DNA of 64,000 nt from Neodiprion pinetum. Its lineage: Eukaryota; Arthropoda; Insecta; Hymenoptera; Diprionidae. The translations under genes were made by a program, and so were the position numbers. Shown one piece after another: positions 25,127 through 38,345 of the stretch. How positions within the stretch are numbered: the stretch's first letter is position 1; each line of letters starts with the position of its first letter. The notes under the pieces are model-generated. The model worked only from the letters and a program-made list of their open reading frames with translations, searched no databases and was not told the origin of the DNA. Location: NCBI RefSeq assembly GCF_021155775.2, contig NC_060236.1, forward strand, positions 24,132,238 to 24,196,237. The letters are read 5' to 3'.

Positions 25127-28110
25127 TATGCGATTTCGCAGGTGATTTCAGAGGTGGTTTGGACCGAGCCTGACAAACAGGTATTTAGGATACGGTGTAA
25201 CGAATTTAGATAGTTGTTATATCTGTCGAAACTATGAAATTGAATGCCGCGAATTTGCATGCTAATCCGAGCACCGCATCCGGGAGCAGCAACGGCAGCT
25301 AGCTGAGAGTCGACGATGTGTCTAAGTTCTAATTCAATGAAGACGGCAGCGTTGCTGGGCGTAACCGTAACTCACTTAACTCGCACTGCTGTAACAACAT
25401 CAGCTAAATCTACATGATTAATCTTGTATATCGGGTCTCGGAAAACCTCTGTGAAAATTACTCGGGAAGGTGCAACCTTTTTGAAGTGATAGAGAGAGAG
25501 AAAGAGCGAAAAAGAAAAACGTAAACAAATCTCCCGATCCCTCGTCAATGACCCAACTTCCCTGAATCCGAAAACTTTTCGGCCCCCTGCAATCGCTCTG
25601 AGCTCCGATCTTTCGCTCCGTTCAATTTCGAGATTGTCGTCCCGCTACAATCGGATTTGCATAGCTGATTCAACTGTTGCAGAGGCATTTCTCAAATGGC
25701 AAATCAACCGTGCAACGGTCTCTCTGATTAAAAAGCAAATCGCGTAAAGCTGATCAAGTTATTCAAAAACGCTAATTCCATTCACCCTAAAAGTTCTTTC
25801 GAGGTAATTTTTTTTACCAAGGTGCGTCCATCCGCGTGAGGTTGAACGCGAGGACGCATGCCGGAGTTACTTAAGGGCGAACAAGTAGTTATTTGCAAGT
25901 GAACGCTGGAGGGGCTGCTTTGCATTCTAGTGAAACGTCGTTTTTGCATGCACGATCAAACAGCGTAAACCCTCTTGTAGCGTAGGGGCGGAAGTGGCGA
26001 ACGCCGTAAAAGGACCATGAAATGTTTTCGAAATAAAACTCGGAATCGCTTGGCTCAGTGACATGGTTTACGAGCTTCGTATAGCGGAGCCGAGCTTCCG
26101 TGGCTACGCCGTGCTTGCAGCACCGATATCATTTCCGACTACAACACTTATCCTTTTATTTCATCCGCATATTTACCTGCGGACTCGCGGCATCCTTCTC
26201 TAAGTGATCAGGTTCACCCTCTGGACAATATGTCAAACAGTTCGATTTTATGCCGGCTGAGAGTGTTATCGGTGACTTGAATTTCGAAACAGACGTTAAA
26301 ATTTGCCGAAATTTGCCTATGTGGGTGACTATGGAACAGTTTTTTTTTTTGTGGTTAATATAGAAATTCAACATCGCATGGTGTTAGATTGATAAAAAAA
26401 AAAGGATAGTCGCATACTATAGAACTGAGTACAGAAATTCTTTTTACAGTATAGACGGTTAGCACTTGCTTGATTTATTATCTTCAAGATTTTAGATATT
26501 CGAAAACAAGCCGTAGACACGATATGCATGGTCAGGTGATTTGACGTGGATTTCTATCGCGTATCAGACCAAAATCAAATTGTATTCTAAGATTAGACGA
26601 TAGAAAAGTAGATAGTTTCGTATTAGAGTCGATTTATAAAGTTATCAAAAACTGGAATTAAAGAGATCACAATCACTAATTGTAAATATGACATAGGTAC
26701 TCATTTGAAGTTACAGTATGATAATCATACATTCTGATGATAATGTCATGTATACTTGCTTGATCTTGTGTCCAAACAGTGTGAAATGATTAAAAAATTG
26801 AAGCAAGTTAAATAGATTGTTAGAAACAGTGGTACGATTAGATCGATTCACTCTGTTTGTTAAAGCAAGTTAATGACAAAGATCTGATATACCAGTTTTG
26901 TTTCAATGCATATACCTGTATATATGCTTGCATTTATCAGACCTTTTAGGGAAGTCGTGATGAGGCGTGATGGGAGACGAAACGCCCTTCAATAAACCTC
27001 CCGTATTGAATACCACCGTTACAACCTCACTGGAATCCCGAGGGAATTCAAATATATTGGGTCGAACGTGATCGGAAAATATTACATTCAGACCAATTTG
27101 TTAGAACGTAAATAGTCACTTACCTCAGTTGAATTATGATGAAGGTATTTTCATTTGTTCCCACTGCTTCTCAAATCTCAGGATATTTTCATGGTTCAGA
27201 CATGCAACGGGCAGATCCAATGGTTGAGTTTCGTAAGATTCGTAATAATAGCTGAGCTGTTTCCAAAACTTTGTTTCAAGCTACCTCATGAAGGCATGTA
27301 ATACTGTAAGGCATTCCTTACTTTCACTTTAGGATACATACTTACGAATCAACCTCATTTTTGCCACTTCATTTCAATTGCAAAGAGGCCACAGGCTAGT
27401 TGTGACGATTACTGATTGAAACGTTGAGATATTTATTTTTTTATTTCCACGCACTAGATAAGTTTTCCAACTTCATTAGGAAAGAGCTGTCGGATGAATC
27501 GAAACCACACTAATATAAAAGCTTTTTTTTTTACAGATCGATTCTCAGCATATTAATGACCTATAGATGACAGGATCACAGGTTGCCAAGCGACAGGACC
27601 ACGGCATTTTACACTGAAAAACAAATTCACGGACATGCCAAGATTGACGAACAAACGTTTGTCTATAGTCAAACAACTTAGCAAAACTCATATTTGTGTA
27701 AAAGATCTCAGTAGCAAAATATTCAACCTGATTTCCGTTACTTTGTATCGAGCAGTTATCTCAGTATGTTTACGTTTGACGTACGCACTTCAAGAGCGAA
27801 TTAGTTATTCGTGAGTTAATTAGTTAATTCGTAACTGACAACTAATTCACGGTATTGAGCAAATATATCCTAAGGGTGAAAAATCCAACGGCCATCGGAA
27901 GGACTTGTTTATTATACTCCCTACTCTGATATTCATAAACTTTCGCGAATAGCAATGATCACCGGCCAAACTTTTGAGGAACATCGTTGACTCTACCCCT
28001 CTACCATGCAAACCTTACAAAATCCATTCGCAAATTACAACAGAGTACAACGAAGTACGAGGCCGTAAGTGAACACCCATCAACGATGGCATTATAACCA
28101 TCTGCGGACT
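25127..28110. other. No supported gene
   Basis: On the minus strand an open frame ending at 26156 carries CPEGEPDHLEKDAASPQ just before CCGCAG|GTAAAT (near 26175), which is mildly exon-like but with no good acceptor. A minus-strand GAG|GTAAGT at 27119-27127 follows sequence closed in all frames. The rest is AT-rich with no recognisable content. Confidence 0.45.
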
Positions 28111-28112
28111 CG

Positions 28113-28137
28113 CTTCTTCTTCTTCTTCTTCTTCTTC
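28113..28137. repeat. (TTC)8 microsatellite
   Basis: Perfect CTT/TTC array of about 25 bases. It creates F/L-rich frames on the plus strand and RRR frames on the minus strand. Confidence 0.9.
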
Positions 28138-28628
28138 CTTCTCCTCTCCTTCGTATCCTTATCCTTCTTTCAAAGTCGAGAAATTCGTTCCATGCTTTGT
28201 TTATGTCGCATGCGCAACGTCGTGGTTGCGACCAGCAGTCCGTTCCAGTCCTCAAGTTCAGTCGACGCACGGCGTGCGGGTTGTTCGGGCCTTTCGGTAT
28301 CGCTGGTTGTTTCCCTCACCGTCGAAGAATCTTAATTCGATCAAATATCAACCACATCAAGCCCCAATTTTCAAACTCTGGAACACGAACCGCTCGCCAA
28401 ATCCTCGGTGAAACTAATCGACAGTTCGCACAGCGAACGAAGACTGTAGCAGAGGATGTTGGACCAAACATTTGACAGTATCGAGATTGTTGGGGTCGTT
28501 GGTCTGGGTGGCTAGGCCAAACACTTGTTACGGTACCTTTTTCATCGATGATAGACAACTGCCGGTGAAAAATAGATTACAATATAACCCAAAGTGAAGT
28601 TTGTGTGTCTTTCTTCCGTCATCTCCAG

Positions 28629-28727
28629 GCGGAAAAGTCATCCTCGAAGGATCGAACCGTCGCTGAGATCTCCGTCAAGGATTACACAGGTGATCTGCTC
28701 CGCGTATCATCGGTAAAGGTGATCGAG
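28629..28727 (+). CDS. Candidate internal coding exon, unknown protein
   Basis: The upstream sequence ends in a long pyrimidine tract (TGTCTTTCTTCCGTCATCTCCAG), a near-consensus acceptor, and the segment is followed by CGAG|GTGAGT, a consensus donor. The 99 bp between are open in frame 0, giving 33 residues beginning AEKSSSKDRTVAEISVKD and ending VSSVKVIE, hydrophilic and non-repetitive. Another frame stops only near its end and the third stops after 11 codons. Two weaker internal donors (CACAG|GTGATC and ATCG|GTAAAG) could give alternative ends. GC content is higher than in the flanks. No domain recognised. About 420 bp upstream, a GCATGCGC (NRF-1/Ewg-like) motif and TTCAGTC (Inr-like) raise the possibility of a nearby promoter. 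It may equally be an untranslated exon. Confidence 0.4.
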
Positions 28728-30704
28728 GTGAGTCTCGTCGCATACTTGTTTACGAATCACAATATCCGCTTGTGTTAATCTTACAGTGTAAAAGTGTTTG
28801 CTTTTGTCTGGAAAACGATGCCCCCTTACAGTCAGCAGTTAAATTTGTTCGTTCAACGGCTTGTGTAATGTAAAGCGGCGCTCTAATGAACTGCGAGAAG
28901 TAATTCGGACTGTGACTGTTATGCGTGATTAAATTTTAAATAGGGATACTGCGCCGTGTAATGTTTAACCCTCTTTTACAGCTAGCCCGAACTGTTTTAC
29001 GGCGTTCTTACCGTTTGTCATCAGTATGTTCTGTTCGATTACGTGACGTACGAGGCGAGAGAAAATGGTTCCGTTCTCGCGTATTTCTATGATGATTTCC
29101 GCGGGTTTCGATTTCCGACGATCTCGTTTATTTCCTGATCAACAGGTCACGTTCAGCTGCAATGTGATTTCTCGTTGATTTCCGATGCCATTACCTAATC
29201 ATTTCCAATGCGGTCTGAAATTATTTTCAACGTTGATTTACTATTCCATTTATCGCTGCAGATCACGTTGCGATGATTTTTAATGATATCTTCGATACTT
29301 GATATTCAATGTAACTTACTATTGAGAATAATATCAAATGGCTGTAAATAACCGTATTGAACAGGTTTAGATAGCTTCCATAAAATTCGAGTGGCACTCA
29401 AGATTACTTATTTTATTGTAATTATTCGGCGATTTTTCGGTCACGTGATTTCTCCGATTCTCATTATTTTACAAGTTTTTCTTTACTAAGTGTAATACTT
29501 TCCGATAACGATGTAAAAAAAAGATACGCGTAGTTTGAAATTCCTATTTTGAACAGTAAAAGCTCTTGTTTACGGAAGGATATGAAATAATAAAGATTCG
29601 ATTAAAGAATAAATTTCACAAAATCTTGCTCCAAGTTACAGAATAACTAGAATGTAATGAAAAAAGAAAGAAGACTGTATCATTTTTATTGTAGTGTAAA
29701 AATGATTTGTTCTTTACGTCTGTAAGAATCAATATTCACGAATCAAGAAAAATGACGGAACTCGGTAATCCAAATTAAATTAAACAATCATCACAGAATA
29801 GCTCTAGATGAATTAGATTCTAATATCTTATGCCTATTTCGGCTAGCAAGTATTTGGCTCGTAGCTTTGGGTAATTTGGCAAAGTTGGCCGAATTGTTTC
29901 GAGATATGATAATTCATCACGTTCCACGTTCCAAAATCGAGGATAAAAGTGGCCAGCGAAAAACGCCTTGCGACGTAAAGTTTGAACCACATATATCAGG
30001 ATGACAGTTCTTGGTCGGGGAACGCAAGTTGTTCTTTCAATCATCTTTGTGGCCTTGAACTTTCCTGCCTCAGGAGTTGTGCGACTCGATGAGTTGCGTA
30101 TGTTGAATTTGTTCAACTTCTCTTATACCAATAAATTCGCAACGGCAGCCCTGAGGAAATGAATATTTCACGTGAGACTCTACCGGAAATACAATTATTG
30201 CTATAGGTATTTACACAGTTTCAATTCGTAATTGGTTGCTCGATGCCACGGTGTTTTGATACCGGGACAATGTGCACAGTAAATACGGAACGAATACTTT
30301 AAGGGTTTTCAGGAGATTGACGTCATTTGTGATTCAAATTTTTATCGCGATTTTAGAGCTGATCTGAAACCGTTGCTCATATCATTGCTCATATTCTATT
30401 TAGTTATTATTTTATTTTGTGCTTTCAGTATCTTTCTTAAAACCTTGCATTATATATACCTGAATTATATGCAGAGATATGCGAAGTAAGCAAATTTGTA
30501 ATTCGTTTCTGTTCATTCAAGCGTAACGATCAAACTTAATTTTCAGGAGTTCGTTATAAACTGCACTACCTATAGATATTGGGAAAATATTGGTTTGAAA
30601 CTTTGGTCAAAATTCATTCGTCTGATTTAAACTTTGGTGTGGTTTTGTCGGTGGCAGTATAATTTCTTCCTTGAATCTGAACAGTCACAGATAACGGATA
30701 ATGT

Positions 30705-30742
30705 TTATATTATATATATAATGTATATATATATATATATAT
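30705..30742. repeat. (TA)n microsatellite
   Basis: AT dinucleotide array with one ATG interruption. Confidence 0.9.
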
Positions 30743-31262
30743 GCATCAATATATAAGTATATTCGTATCTTATACGTTCGGCACTAAGGTTTGTAGCAGC
30801 GGTGCTGCGAAAGTAAAACAATTATCATATACCGCGTTAGGGAGAACAAGTACGACGGAAATTTATAAGCAAACTTTCTTCAAGAACTTCATTCACTTTC
30901 CTTGATTTCTTCAGAGAGACGACGGTGGAATATAATTTGTCAAGTTACTTCGAGCGTGTTTGAACCCGACCAAGACTTAAAAAAGATAAATTAAACGAAA
31001 GATAAACAAAGTACGCAATATGTGGAAGAACGACTTACTAGCTGCAGATTCGTAATTTGAGAATTTTGTTCGTGGTCAAATTTTGACCAAGAGTAACTTT
31101 CAAAGTTTGAAAAATTCAACGTCGAAAGAAATTGTGATTAGTTCATACTGGAAATATCTGCGAAACTTTTTCAAGAGTTACGTGTATGTAGATCTAACAA
31201 CGCATTTGTTGATTGCTTGTCGTTGAGAGAATAAAACTTGTCGAAATCATGATTGAATTCCA

Positions 31263-31435
31263 CACTGAGAAAAATTTCATTTGTTACTCAGCAGCTAGAA
31301 GAATTCAGTAAAACAGGTATCGTTCAAAAATTGTTTGAATATTGTTGGAATTACGAAAAACGAGGTACGCCTAACCATTTTGCGCTATGGTCGATCCTTT
31401 TTTGGTAATTGCATTGAATTTTCGCAACAGTTACA
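31263..31435 (+). mobile_element. CACTGAG-ended MITE, copy 3 (truncated)
   Basis: It begins with the intact CACTGAGAAAAATTTCAT end in the orientation of the 59201 copy and follows it through the GGTATCGTT, AATATTGTTG and GATCCTTTTTT blocks. It then jumps to a GAATTTTCGCAACAGTT block that lies about 90 bp further on in full copies, and similarity stops. The other terminus is missing, so it carries an internal deletion plus truncation. Confidence 0.8.
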
Positions 31436-32079
31436 ATTCTTACAATTATCTCACACAGAATATTCAAGATTTTGTCAAAACTGCTATTCTCTCGAGGTGA
31501 AACGAAGAAAAAAAAAAAAAAAAAAATCGTAAAAAAAAGATGTTGACATAAAGCGTGGATCACATCAGAGATGGTCTGGAATGGAATTTCTGGTATTGAA
31601 TAAAACGGGTGTAATTAACACAGGTACAGGCGGTATGTAAAAATTTATAAAGAAGCGTCGCAGAGTTTGTCGGCTGCCCTCGAAGTTTGACGTTCAGAAT
31701 TCCCGGCATGCTCCGATAGCAAAGAAGATAGGCTCACCCTTCGGGGACGGCTGTGCGTTTCATGTTTCTTGACAATTTCAGTATTAGGTATTATAACCCA
31801 CTACGCGGCGTTACGCTGGTAGAGCAGCTACGTGCGACGAGCAAGGGTTTCCATTATTGGTTACTGCAGGCATTGTGTTCCAAGCTGTTCGTGCGGTAAT
31901 CATACGAAAACGCCAATTACACCCTAGGTATAGTAACGCGACACCCACACCCGCCTATGACGTATCCGTATCAAAGGAACACGTGACGGCGTACGAACGC
32001 ATACAGTCGCTGGCTCACATGAGTAGCTACACGCATGCCAGATAAGGGATATAATTATTTTTCGGTCCAACCTGCCAGG

Positions 32080-32125
32080 CAGAGAGAGAAAGAGAGAGAG
32101 AGAGAGAGAGGAAGAGAGAGAGAGT
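32080..32125. repeat. (GA)n microsatellite
   Basis: About 46 bases of AG repeat with AA and GG interruptions. Confidence 0.95.
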
Positions 32126-35100
32126 CTCGCGTGTTTCCATCCCCTCATAGATTCCTGATGAAGCTACGCCTAGATTTACCCTTGTCGCGGCCCCGCAAGC
32201 TCGGATTCCATATGCTTTTCTTTCCCCGCCATAAAATTAGACACCCTAGCGATAATTCGACGACGAGTCGTTAACTGTGTTCAGGTCGCACGGTGTGATG
32301 GGCGGAAAAGTTCTAAAAGGGGTGAAAAAAAAAAAAAACGATTGAAAAGTAAGTTCAGTCTGAAAATAAGAAAGCATGTAGTGTCTTCGGGTTGGGATTG
32401 GTTGAAAGATAAATATTCCAGATGATCTGCGTAACGCGTTAGAATCGGACAGTTCTCAGTGATTTTTTTTTTTTTTTTTTGTTTTGTTTTTTGCTATCCC
32501 GAAACATCCGCGTACACGAATCTTTTGTCCCAAAATGATAAACGGAAAGGTGATATGGTATTAATAAACAAATTTCAGTGATGAGAATTGATATACGTGG
32601 AAGCCGCGTTGTGAGAAGAAAAGTTGAAAAAAGTTGAACAACCTCTTATAACGTGAATCTCGAAATTTCAAATTTCAATTCTGAGTATAAAATGGGAATT
32701 TTCTGATTTTTGGTGATAAAATCATACCCTAAGAGCAGCTGTACGCAAAGTGAAATCACGTCTAGAATCAGATTGACGAGTTTTTGTTTCACGACGAAAC
32801 ATTGACAATTTTAAAAATCAAATCCGAATCTGAGATGATTTCACGCACCCACCGATAATTCACCGCGAATTGATAAAAAAAAAAAAAAAACAATTCGAAT
32901 TATTCATCGATTTCTTATTGTTAGTAAATCCGTTATACTGCGGATTTTCTTTTCGAACGATTCTGCTCCAGTTCCTTCGGCGAAAAATAGTTTCAACGGT
33001 ATTCACAAAAAGGCAAAGAAAAAAATTATTGCCCGCTCTACACTGTCTCAAGTTAGCCTGAATGGCGCCGTACATTTTTCATATCCCTGCTGATGTAGCT
33101 TGGCAGAAATATTATGTTTTCCTCTATCTTCAATCCGACAATTTAGATATGAAAAAAAGAAATGAAAAATAAAGCCAGAAAAGCTTTTGCCAATCGTGTA
33201 AGTTGCGTTTTGATCGATGATATTTTTTCGTCGAAAAAATAAAAAATCTCTATTTCATTCGTAATCTTTCGAATAAATCCTGAAAATTTCCAATACTATT
33301 ACGTAAATAATTCTGTCCGTAAAACACAAACGTAATTTTTTAAATCCGATAAATCACAGGTCTTATATTTTTTATAAATTTCCATCAACCGGTTAGTTCT
33401 CCTCTTTGATTTTCACGTAAATGAAAAAAAGTTTTCCCGTGACTCTCTCCGCCGTTAATTCCTGTTTTCTTCATACCAGCGAATTCGCTAACTTCGCAGT
33501 GTTGCCGATTGAAAATCGATCCGCGTTCATCCGCAGGTCAGCATCGGTTTTAGGCACGGTTCGGAAATAACTCGCGGTATTAGTCGTGCAAAACAGATGT
33601 TTATCACTGACACTCTCACGGCAATAAACGGCTTTCATATTTACGAACGTTGACAGGGACAGCGGCTCAGCCGTTCCGATACTCTGACAGCTGTCCACCC
33701 CCGCTACTATTATTTCACAATTTTATTCCATTGAAATCGCGATGCTTTATTTTTCGCCTGTTTTTCTCTCTACTCTTTTCAACCATTTCTCTCCTTCCTT
33801 TTCATTCACATCAATACCTATTTGCGCCTGACGTCACTCCGAAAAACTACCGCCTCTCTCCGCGATATGTTGACCTGAAACATTTACCAAAAATACCTAC
33901 TGATACTATTTTCGAAATTTTACATGCGAAAGCGTGAATGCGCAGATAATACAGAATGTCATGAGAATCATACGGTTGAAAAATTTAAATCTTGAATTGA
34001 ACGTGTTCCCTGCTTTCATCATATTTTGCAATAATGTTACCTCTAGAGTTTCACCACGTCTTTTATAGTTGTTTCGAATTCGATTTTTTTCGTATCGATT
34101 TGATTCAGGACGCAAGGAGTCAGAGTCGATTGGAAAATAATAACCTTCTTCCATTAATTATCTAATTCTGAACAAACATCGAAATAAAATCTAATACTAA
34201 TTTTAGATTGTCGGACAAAACACGATAAAAAGAAAAAAAAAACTGTATTTTTCTCATTCTGGTTGAACAGCAAATTTATTGGCCGTTGTAATTACAAAAA
34301 CTCGATTCAATATCAAGAATCACGCGCTAGCATCGAAAATTGGTTACTCAAAATTCGTTCGAGTGTTGCATCCAATTGATGTCCGAAATGATCTGGATAT
34401 TTAGTAATCGATTCGATTATCGGTGCGCATTTATCCCGTATCTAATCAGTCTTGTGTTCCGTTTAGATTAATCGAAATCTCTTCAAAGTGACGGATTTTT
34501 TTTTTTTTTATCTAAAATACTTTACAACATTTTTTCACATTTACTCTGCCATCCGTTAGTGTTACGATCATCGGTTCAACACAGGATTTTGATGGTCGAT
34601 AAATTTCTGTGGCAAGAACTTGTACATTGACAATAAATACAAGTTCACTCGTAGGAGCGAAATAAGCAAGGAGTGATTTTTGTAGTCGGTTGATTGGTAC
34701 GCGTTGTAATTGGCTGGTTTGGGATTGCCTGCCTTTAGACTGATTTGATTGCTTCTAGCCGACAGCTCAGTCAGTCTCGGTGATTTCGTGTCACCTTGGA
34801 TCTACCAATTAGAGAAATGGATACCTTATTTGTATTCGTATCCAGCCGAATCCCTTCCACGCTTTGCGCACCAGGATTAGTACGATAAATTTTCCCTCAA
34901 TTATCCCACGCACAATTTCCACATCCTTGAAGTATCGAGACTTTGAAATTTCGGTACACACGCATATAAGAAGTCAAAAATGTCGTTGACACAATTTTTC
35001 CCGTTTTCTAAAATCTACCCCGCATTCAAAATTTCTCTATGCATGGTGTACTTTTTTTTCTAATTGCTTTCTTTGCCCATGTCACGCCGCTTATACTTTC

Positions 35101-35611
35101 GCATTTCTTTCGGTATCGTTATACTATTTACTTTAGCCTTTTGCCATTTAGAACAGCGAGCCAAGTGTAATGGAGAAATATGCGTGAGATCGATCGATTG
35201 ATCGTTTCAAGCCGCTCTGCAGTAGATGAAAAACTCAGCAAGTACACAGTCGGAGTTGTTCGTCGTGAAAAATTCATACCAAATTTCCTTCACGTCTGTA
35301 CGATGTATAATTCACGAACCTTCGCTAAGCTCCCCCGTGTCTTGAATGGCAGTCGGTTGGCGCCAATCCATGATCTCTTTTCAAGGAACAGGGGAATAAA
35401 AAACGATATAAAAAAAAAAAAAAACGGAATTCTGAAGTAATAGATATCTACGTGTCTGACGTATAGGAATTAAGGTACGGAAGTATGTGCAAAAAATTAA
35501 GTTCAAGAAGAAAGAAATTGTAACTTATCACGTGTGATAACAGTTCAAAGAGAAAATAAGTTATAAACATTGAAAAAACGGAATTGGCAAATTAAACAAA
35601 ATATTAAATGT

Positions 35612-35634
35612 AGTTTCTTTGCTTTCAGGTAAGA
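35612..35634 (+). promoter_or_regulatory. Candidate recursive (ratchet) splice site
   Basis: A pyrimidine tract (TTTCTTTGCTTTC) runs directly into AG|GTAAGAG, so a 3' splice site abuts a 5' splice site with no exon between (junction 35628/35629). This matches the ratchet-point consensus known from long Drosophila introns (YnCAG|GTAAGT). It lies on the same strand as, and about 6.9 kb downstream of, the exon candidate at 28629-28727. A second acceptor-like site (TTTGTTTTCAG) follows at 35683-35693, so a short exon from 35629 is not excluded. Confidence 0.35.
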
Positions 35635-35699
35635 GTTTCTGTTAGTGATGTATACAGAACTTGTTGATAATGAAATAAAACTTTGTTTTCAGAGCAACA

Positions 35700-37627
35700 C
35701 AATAGAGTTGGACGGAATTTGTCAGTCCTAAATCGATAAGAAATGGAAGAATCTTTATGTTTGTGCATATATATAACACGTATTATCGATAATCGAAACG
35801 GTTAGATTAGAAACAAAGAAACGTAACGTGAAGTCTGTAATTTAAAACTCAATGCCAAGTATCGAATGACAGTAATAATAATTCCGATCACGAAAGTGAA
35901 AGTAAGAAACACAGAAATGCAGGGAAAATTGAGAAAACAATTCCAAGAACTGCCGAAAGTGTGATTAAGTCGATGCTTCAACGATGTAACGAAGCAGACA
36001 AATCATCCTAACGTTGAATAGAAATTATCGTGAAAACTTTTTCGTAGACAATTAATTTTTTTTTTTTTTTTTAACTTGAATATCACATTGATTTCACAAG
36101 TACGCGTTGGATTATTTCATTTTATTTATTTAGTTCTGAACGTGAATTAAGAATTAGTCGTTTCTCGGTGTATTCTCGACTGTCTTGTCGAAATACCCTA
36201 CAAAAATTTCATCACATGCGTAGAAATTTGATAATAAAAGCAATGAAATAACAATCCAATGTATTATGATCACGACGAATCGATGCAAAAATAAGCGTTT
36301 TGTAAAGAAATTAAAAATACGGAAGCTTACGGGGCGAGCTTTTTTTCTTTTTTTTTCTTCTTTTTTTGAACGTGCTCCACACGTATTTAGATTGTATAAT
36401 GGTACAAAAAAAAAAAAGTCTAGGAGGAGCGCCATGTAATATGGTAATATTAATAATAACAATAATAACCCAGCGGAATAAATTTCACTAAACGCAGATA
36501 TATTCGAGGGGGTAAGCCGTCTGGTTTGCTTGTTGCCGCGTCTGGGTGGGTATGCATTATATCACTTAACCACCGCTAAATCCGTCCGGCATTAAATGCG
36601 CTCTTCGTTCTCCGCAGGGCGACACGCGAGTATAGAAACCCATGCGATACGGAATGTCTACGGCGGCCACTCGCGAGGCAACCATTAAATGATTCTTGGG
36701 AATCTGGAGGCGAGTCTGTGGGAAAATCGAAGATAATATTATCTAGGGAAGACCAAAGTCGTTGTGACGGAAACACGAGCAATCGATTATACAGGAATCG
36801 GATTCTGCGGCTACCGCCATGCGATAAAATCTTACCAGCTTCGAGCTGATCGTTCCTCTCGCTTTTACATTGTGCCAATTTTTTTTCTAGCTTTATTTAA
36901 AAAGTGTTGCAAGTGATTCGTTCAGCTGGATTTTAACCAATAATTGAAGCGGAGGATTGAAAAGGCTGTAAGTGCCAGTTTATTCGGTATAAAAAAAATT
37001 TTTTTAGCGAAAAAAAATTACACTCGCAACCTTCCTCAATTCTCTTCGACTAAAATATTTTCATTGATGTTTTTTTCAAGGAAATAGTTTCCGGAAGAAT
37101 ATAGACAGTTCGAAAAGCGACTTTTTTCGGGTAGTAGAGGCTCGAAAACAATGTAATGTGAAATTTGGAAAAAATATCAAGTACTGGAATTATTATGCTA
37201 AAAAGCTATCAATATTGATTCTTTACTTCAAATTGCTTCGATATAGTTGAAGATGTATAAGGCACGTTCGATTTCACTTCGGAATGTCTCATTTTATTGA
37301 GAAAATGTATTTTCAAAAAATTTATTTAAGGACTTTGTTGAATATATAATCTTACAACATTGCACCGACGTTGATTATGATCAATAAATGGCACTAAAGA
37401 ATTGATTACCGAAGAAAAAGAAAATATTTTTCAATCGCCTGTAGAATACAATCTTCTGAATAAAATTAGTCACCCCCGCTGATATCTAGGCTATCGGTTA
37501 CGATTCCAAAATTCTCCACTTTTGTATTCTCAAAGAGATCCTCGTAGCTCACGTACGTAAATTTACAATCATCTCGCAAAAAATTTGATAAAAAGTACAG
37601 ATTTTTGGTCAATCAATCCAATTAAAC
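35700..37627. other. No supported gene
   Basis: A poly-T tract lies at 36057-36074 and a T-rich tract at 36341-36368. Around 36480-36840 the DNA is GC-richer, with a 100-codon minus-strand frame (36576-36878) that I do not recognise. 36880-37620 is AT-rich and featureless. Confidence 0.5.
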
Positions 37628-37829
37628 CACAATGAGAGAAATTTTTAGTTCCGGTTACCGCTCAGTCCTCAACTATTTTCATTTTTATCAGAATCGAAAA
37701 ATATAGTTCTAGATAGAAAATGAAAATTAGTTTTCTTGCTGTTACCGGAAAGTCTAGTATCCGTTACTATTCTTTCTCATTACGATCACTGTTGCTATAT
37801 TTTCTTGTAACCGTTGCGAAAGTTTAACG
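37628..37829 (-). mobile_element. CACTGAG-ended MITE, copy 4 (half element)
   Basis: It starts with a slightly decayed end (CACAATGAGAG) and matches the first half of the copies at 12360 and 15855 through GTTACCGCTCAGTCC, TTTTCATTTTTA and the TTACCGGAAAGTCTAG block. It stops at the CGTTGCGAAAGTTTAA block, after which the sequence is unrelated. The second half and the other terminus are absent. Confidence 0.85.
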
Positions 37830-38345
37830 AAAACGAGAATTGTATTTCCCGAACCCAGACGACAGACGAGATGCGCGAGTCTCTCTTTTTCGTCTCCTCG
37901 CGTTCCCGTTTCCAAATTTGACGAAATAAAGAAGCCGTAAAGCGCATCCATATGCCGTGGCACAGGGCTCGCCAAAAAAAAACTATTGTATGGGTTCCGC
38001 GCCCCGCACGCGTCGTCAAACTTTCACGAGCTTTGCAGCGATCGAGTTTTACGGGAACAGAGCTTTGCATTTTTATTTCTCCCACAAACCTCTCTCTGTC
38101 CTCTTGTTCTTGCCTCGTGGACCGGGAATTGAGATACGCGTTTCCTCTTTTCAGCCAGCGACGCGCAATCAGCAGCTGTACCGAGTGATTCGCGAGTGAA
38201 CTTTTCAGTTTCCCTATTGCAGCCCATTCCTTTATGCTTAATCGACGTCTGCAGAGGTTGACGCTGATGCGCAGCTTCGTGCATGGCTGTATTGACGATT
38301 CGTGGTCCGGCTCGTTGAATCCCATTTTGAATGATACTAGGAGCA

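Larger units (their letters stand above)
28735..35610. other. Probable intronic or intergenic DNA
   Basis: Downstream of the exon candidate I find no gene-like sequence. The DNA is AT-rich, with (TA)n at 30705-30742, a partial MITE at 31263, (GA)n at 32080-32125 and A/T tracts near 31510, 32325, 32462-32480 and 32876-32891. GGTAGAGCAG near 31819 resembles a tRNA D-arm without a tRNA around it. It is consistent with a long intron of a plus-strand gene. Confidence 0.45.

Noticed and set aside
27119..27127. Minus-strand consensus donor GAG|GTAAGT
   Set aside because: All three frames upstream are closed within a few codons and no acceptor is clear.
31819..31830. GGTAGAGCAG, similar to a tRNA D-loop
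   Set aside because: No T-arm box B or acceptor stem around it.
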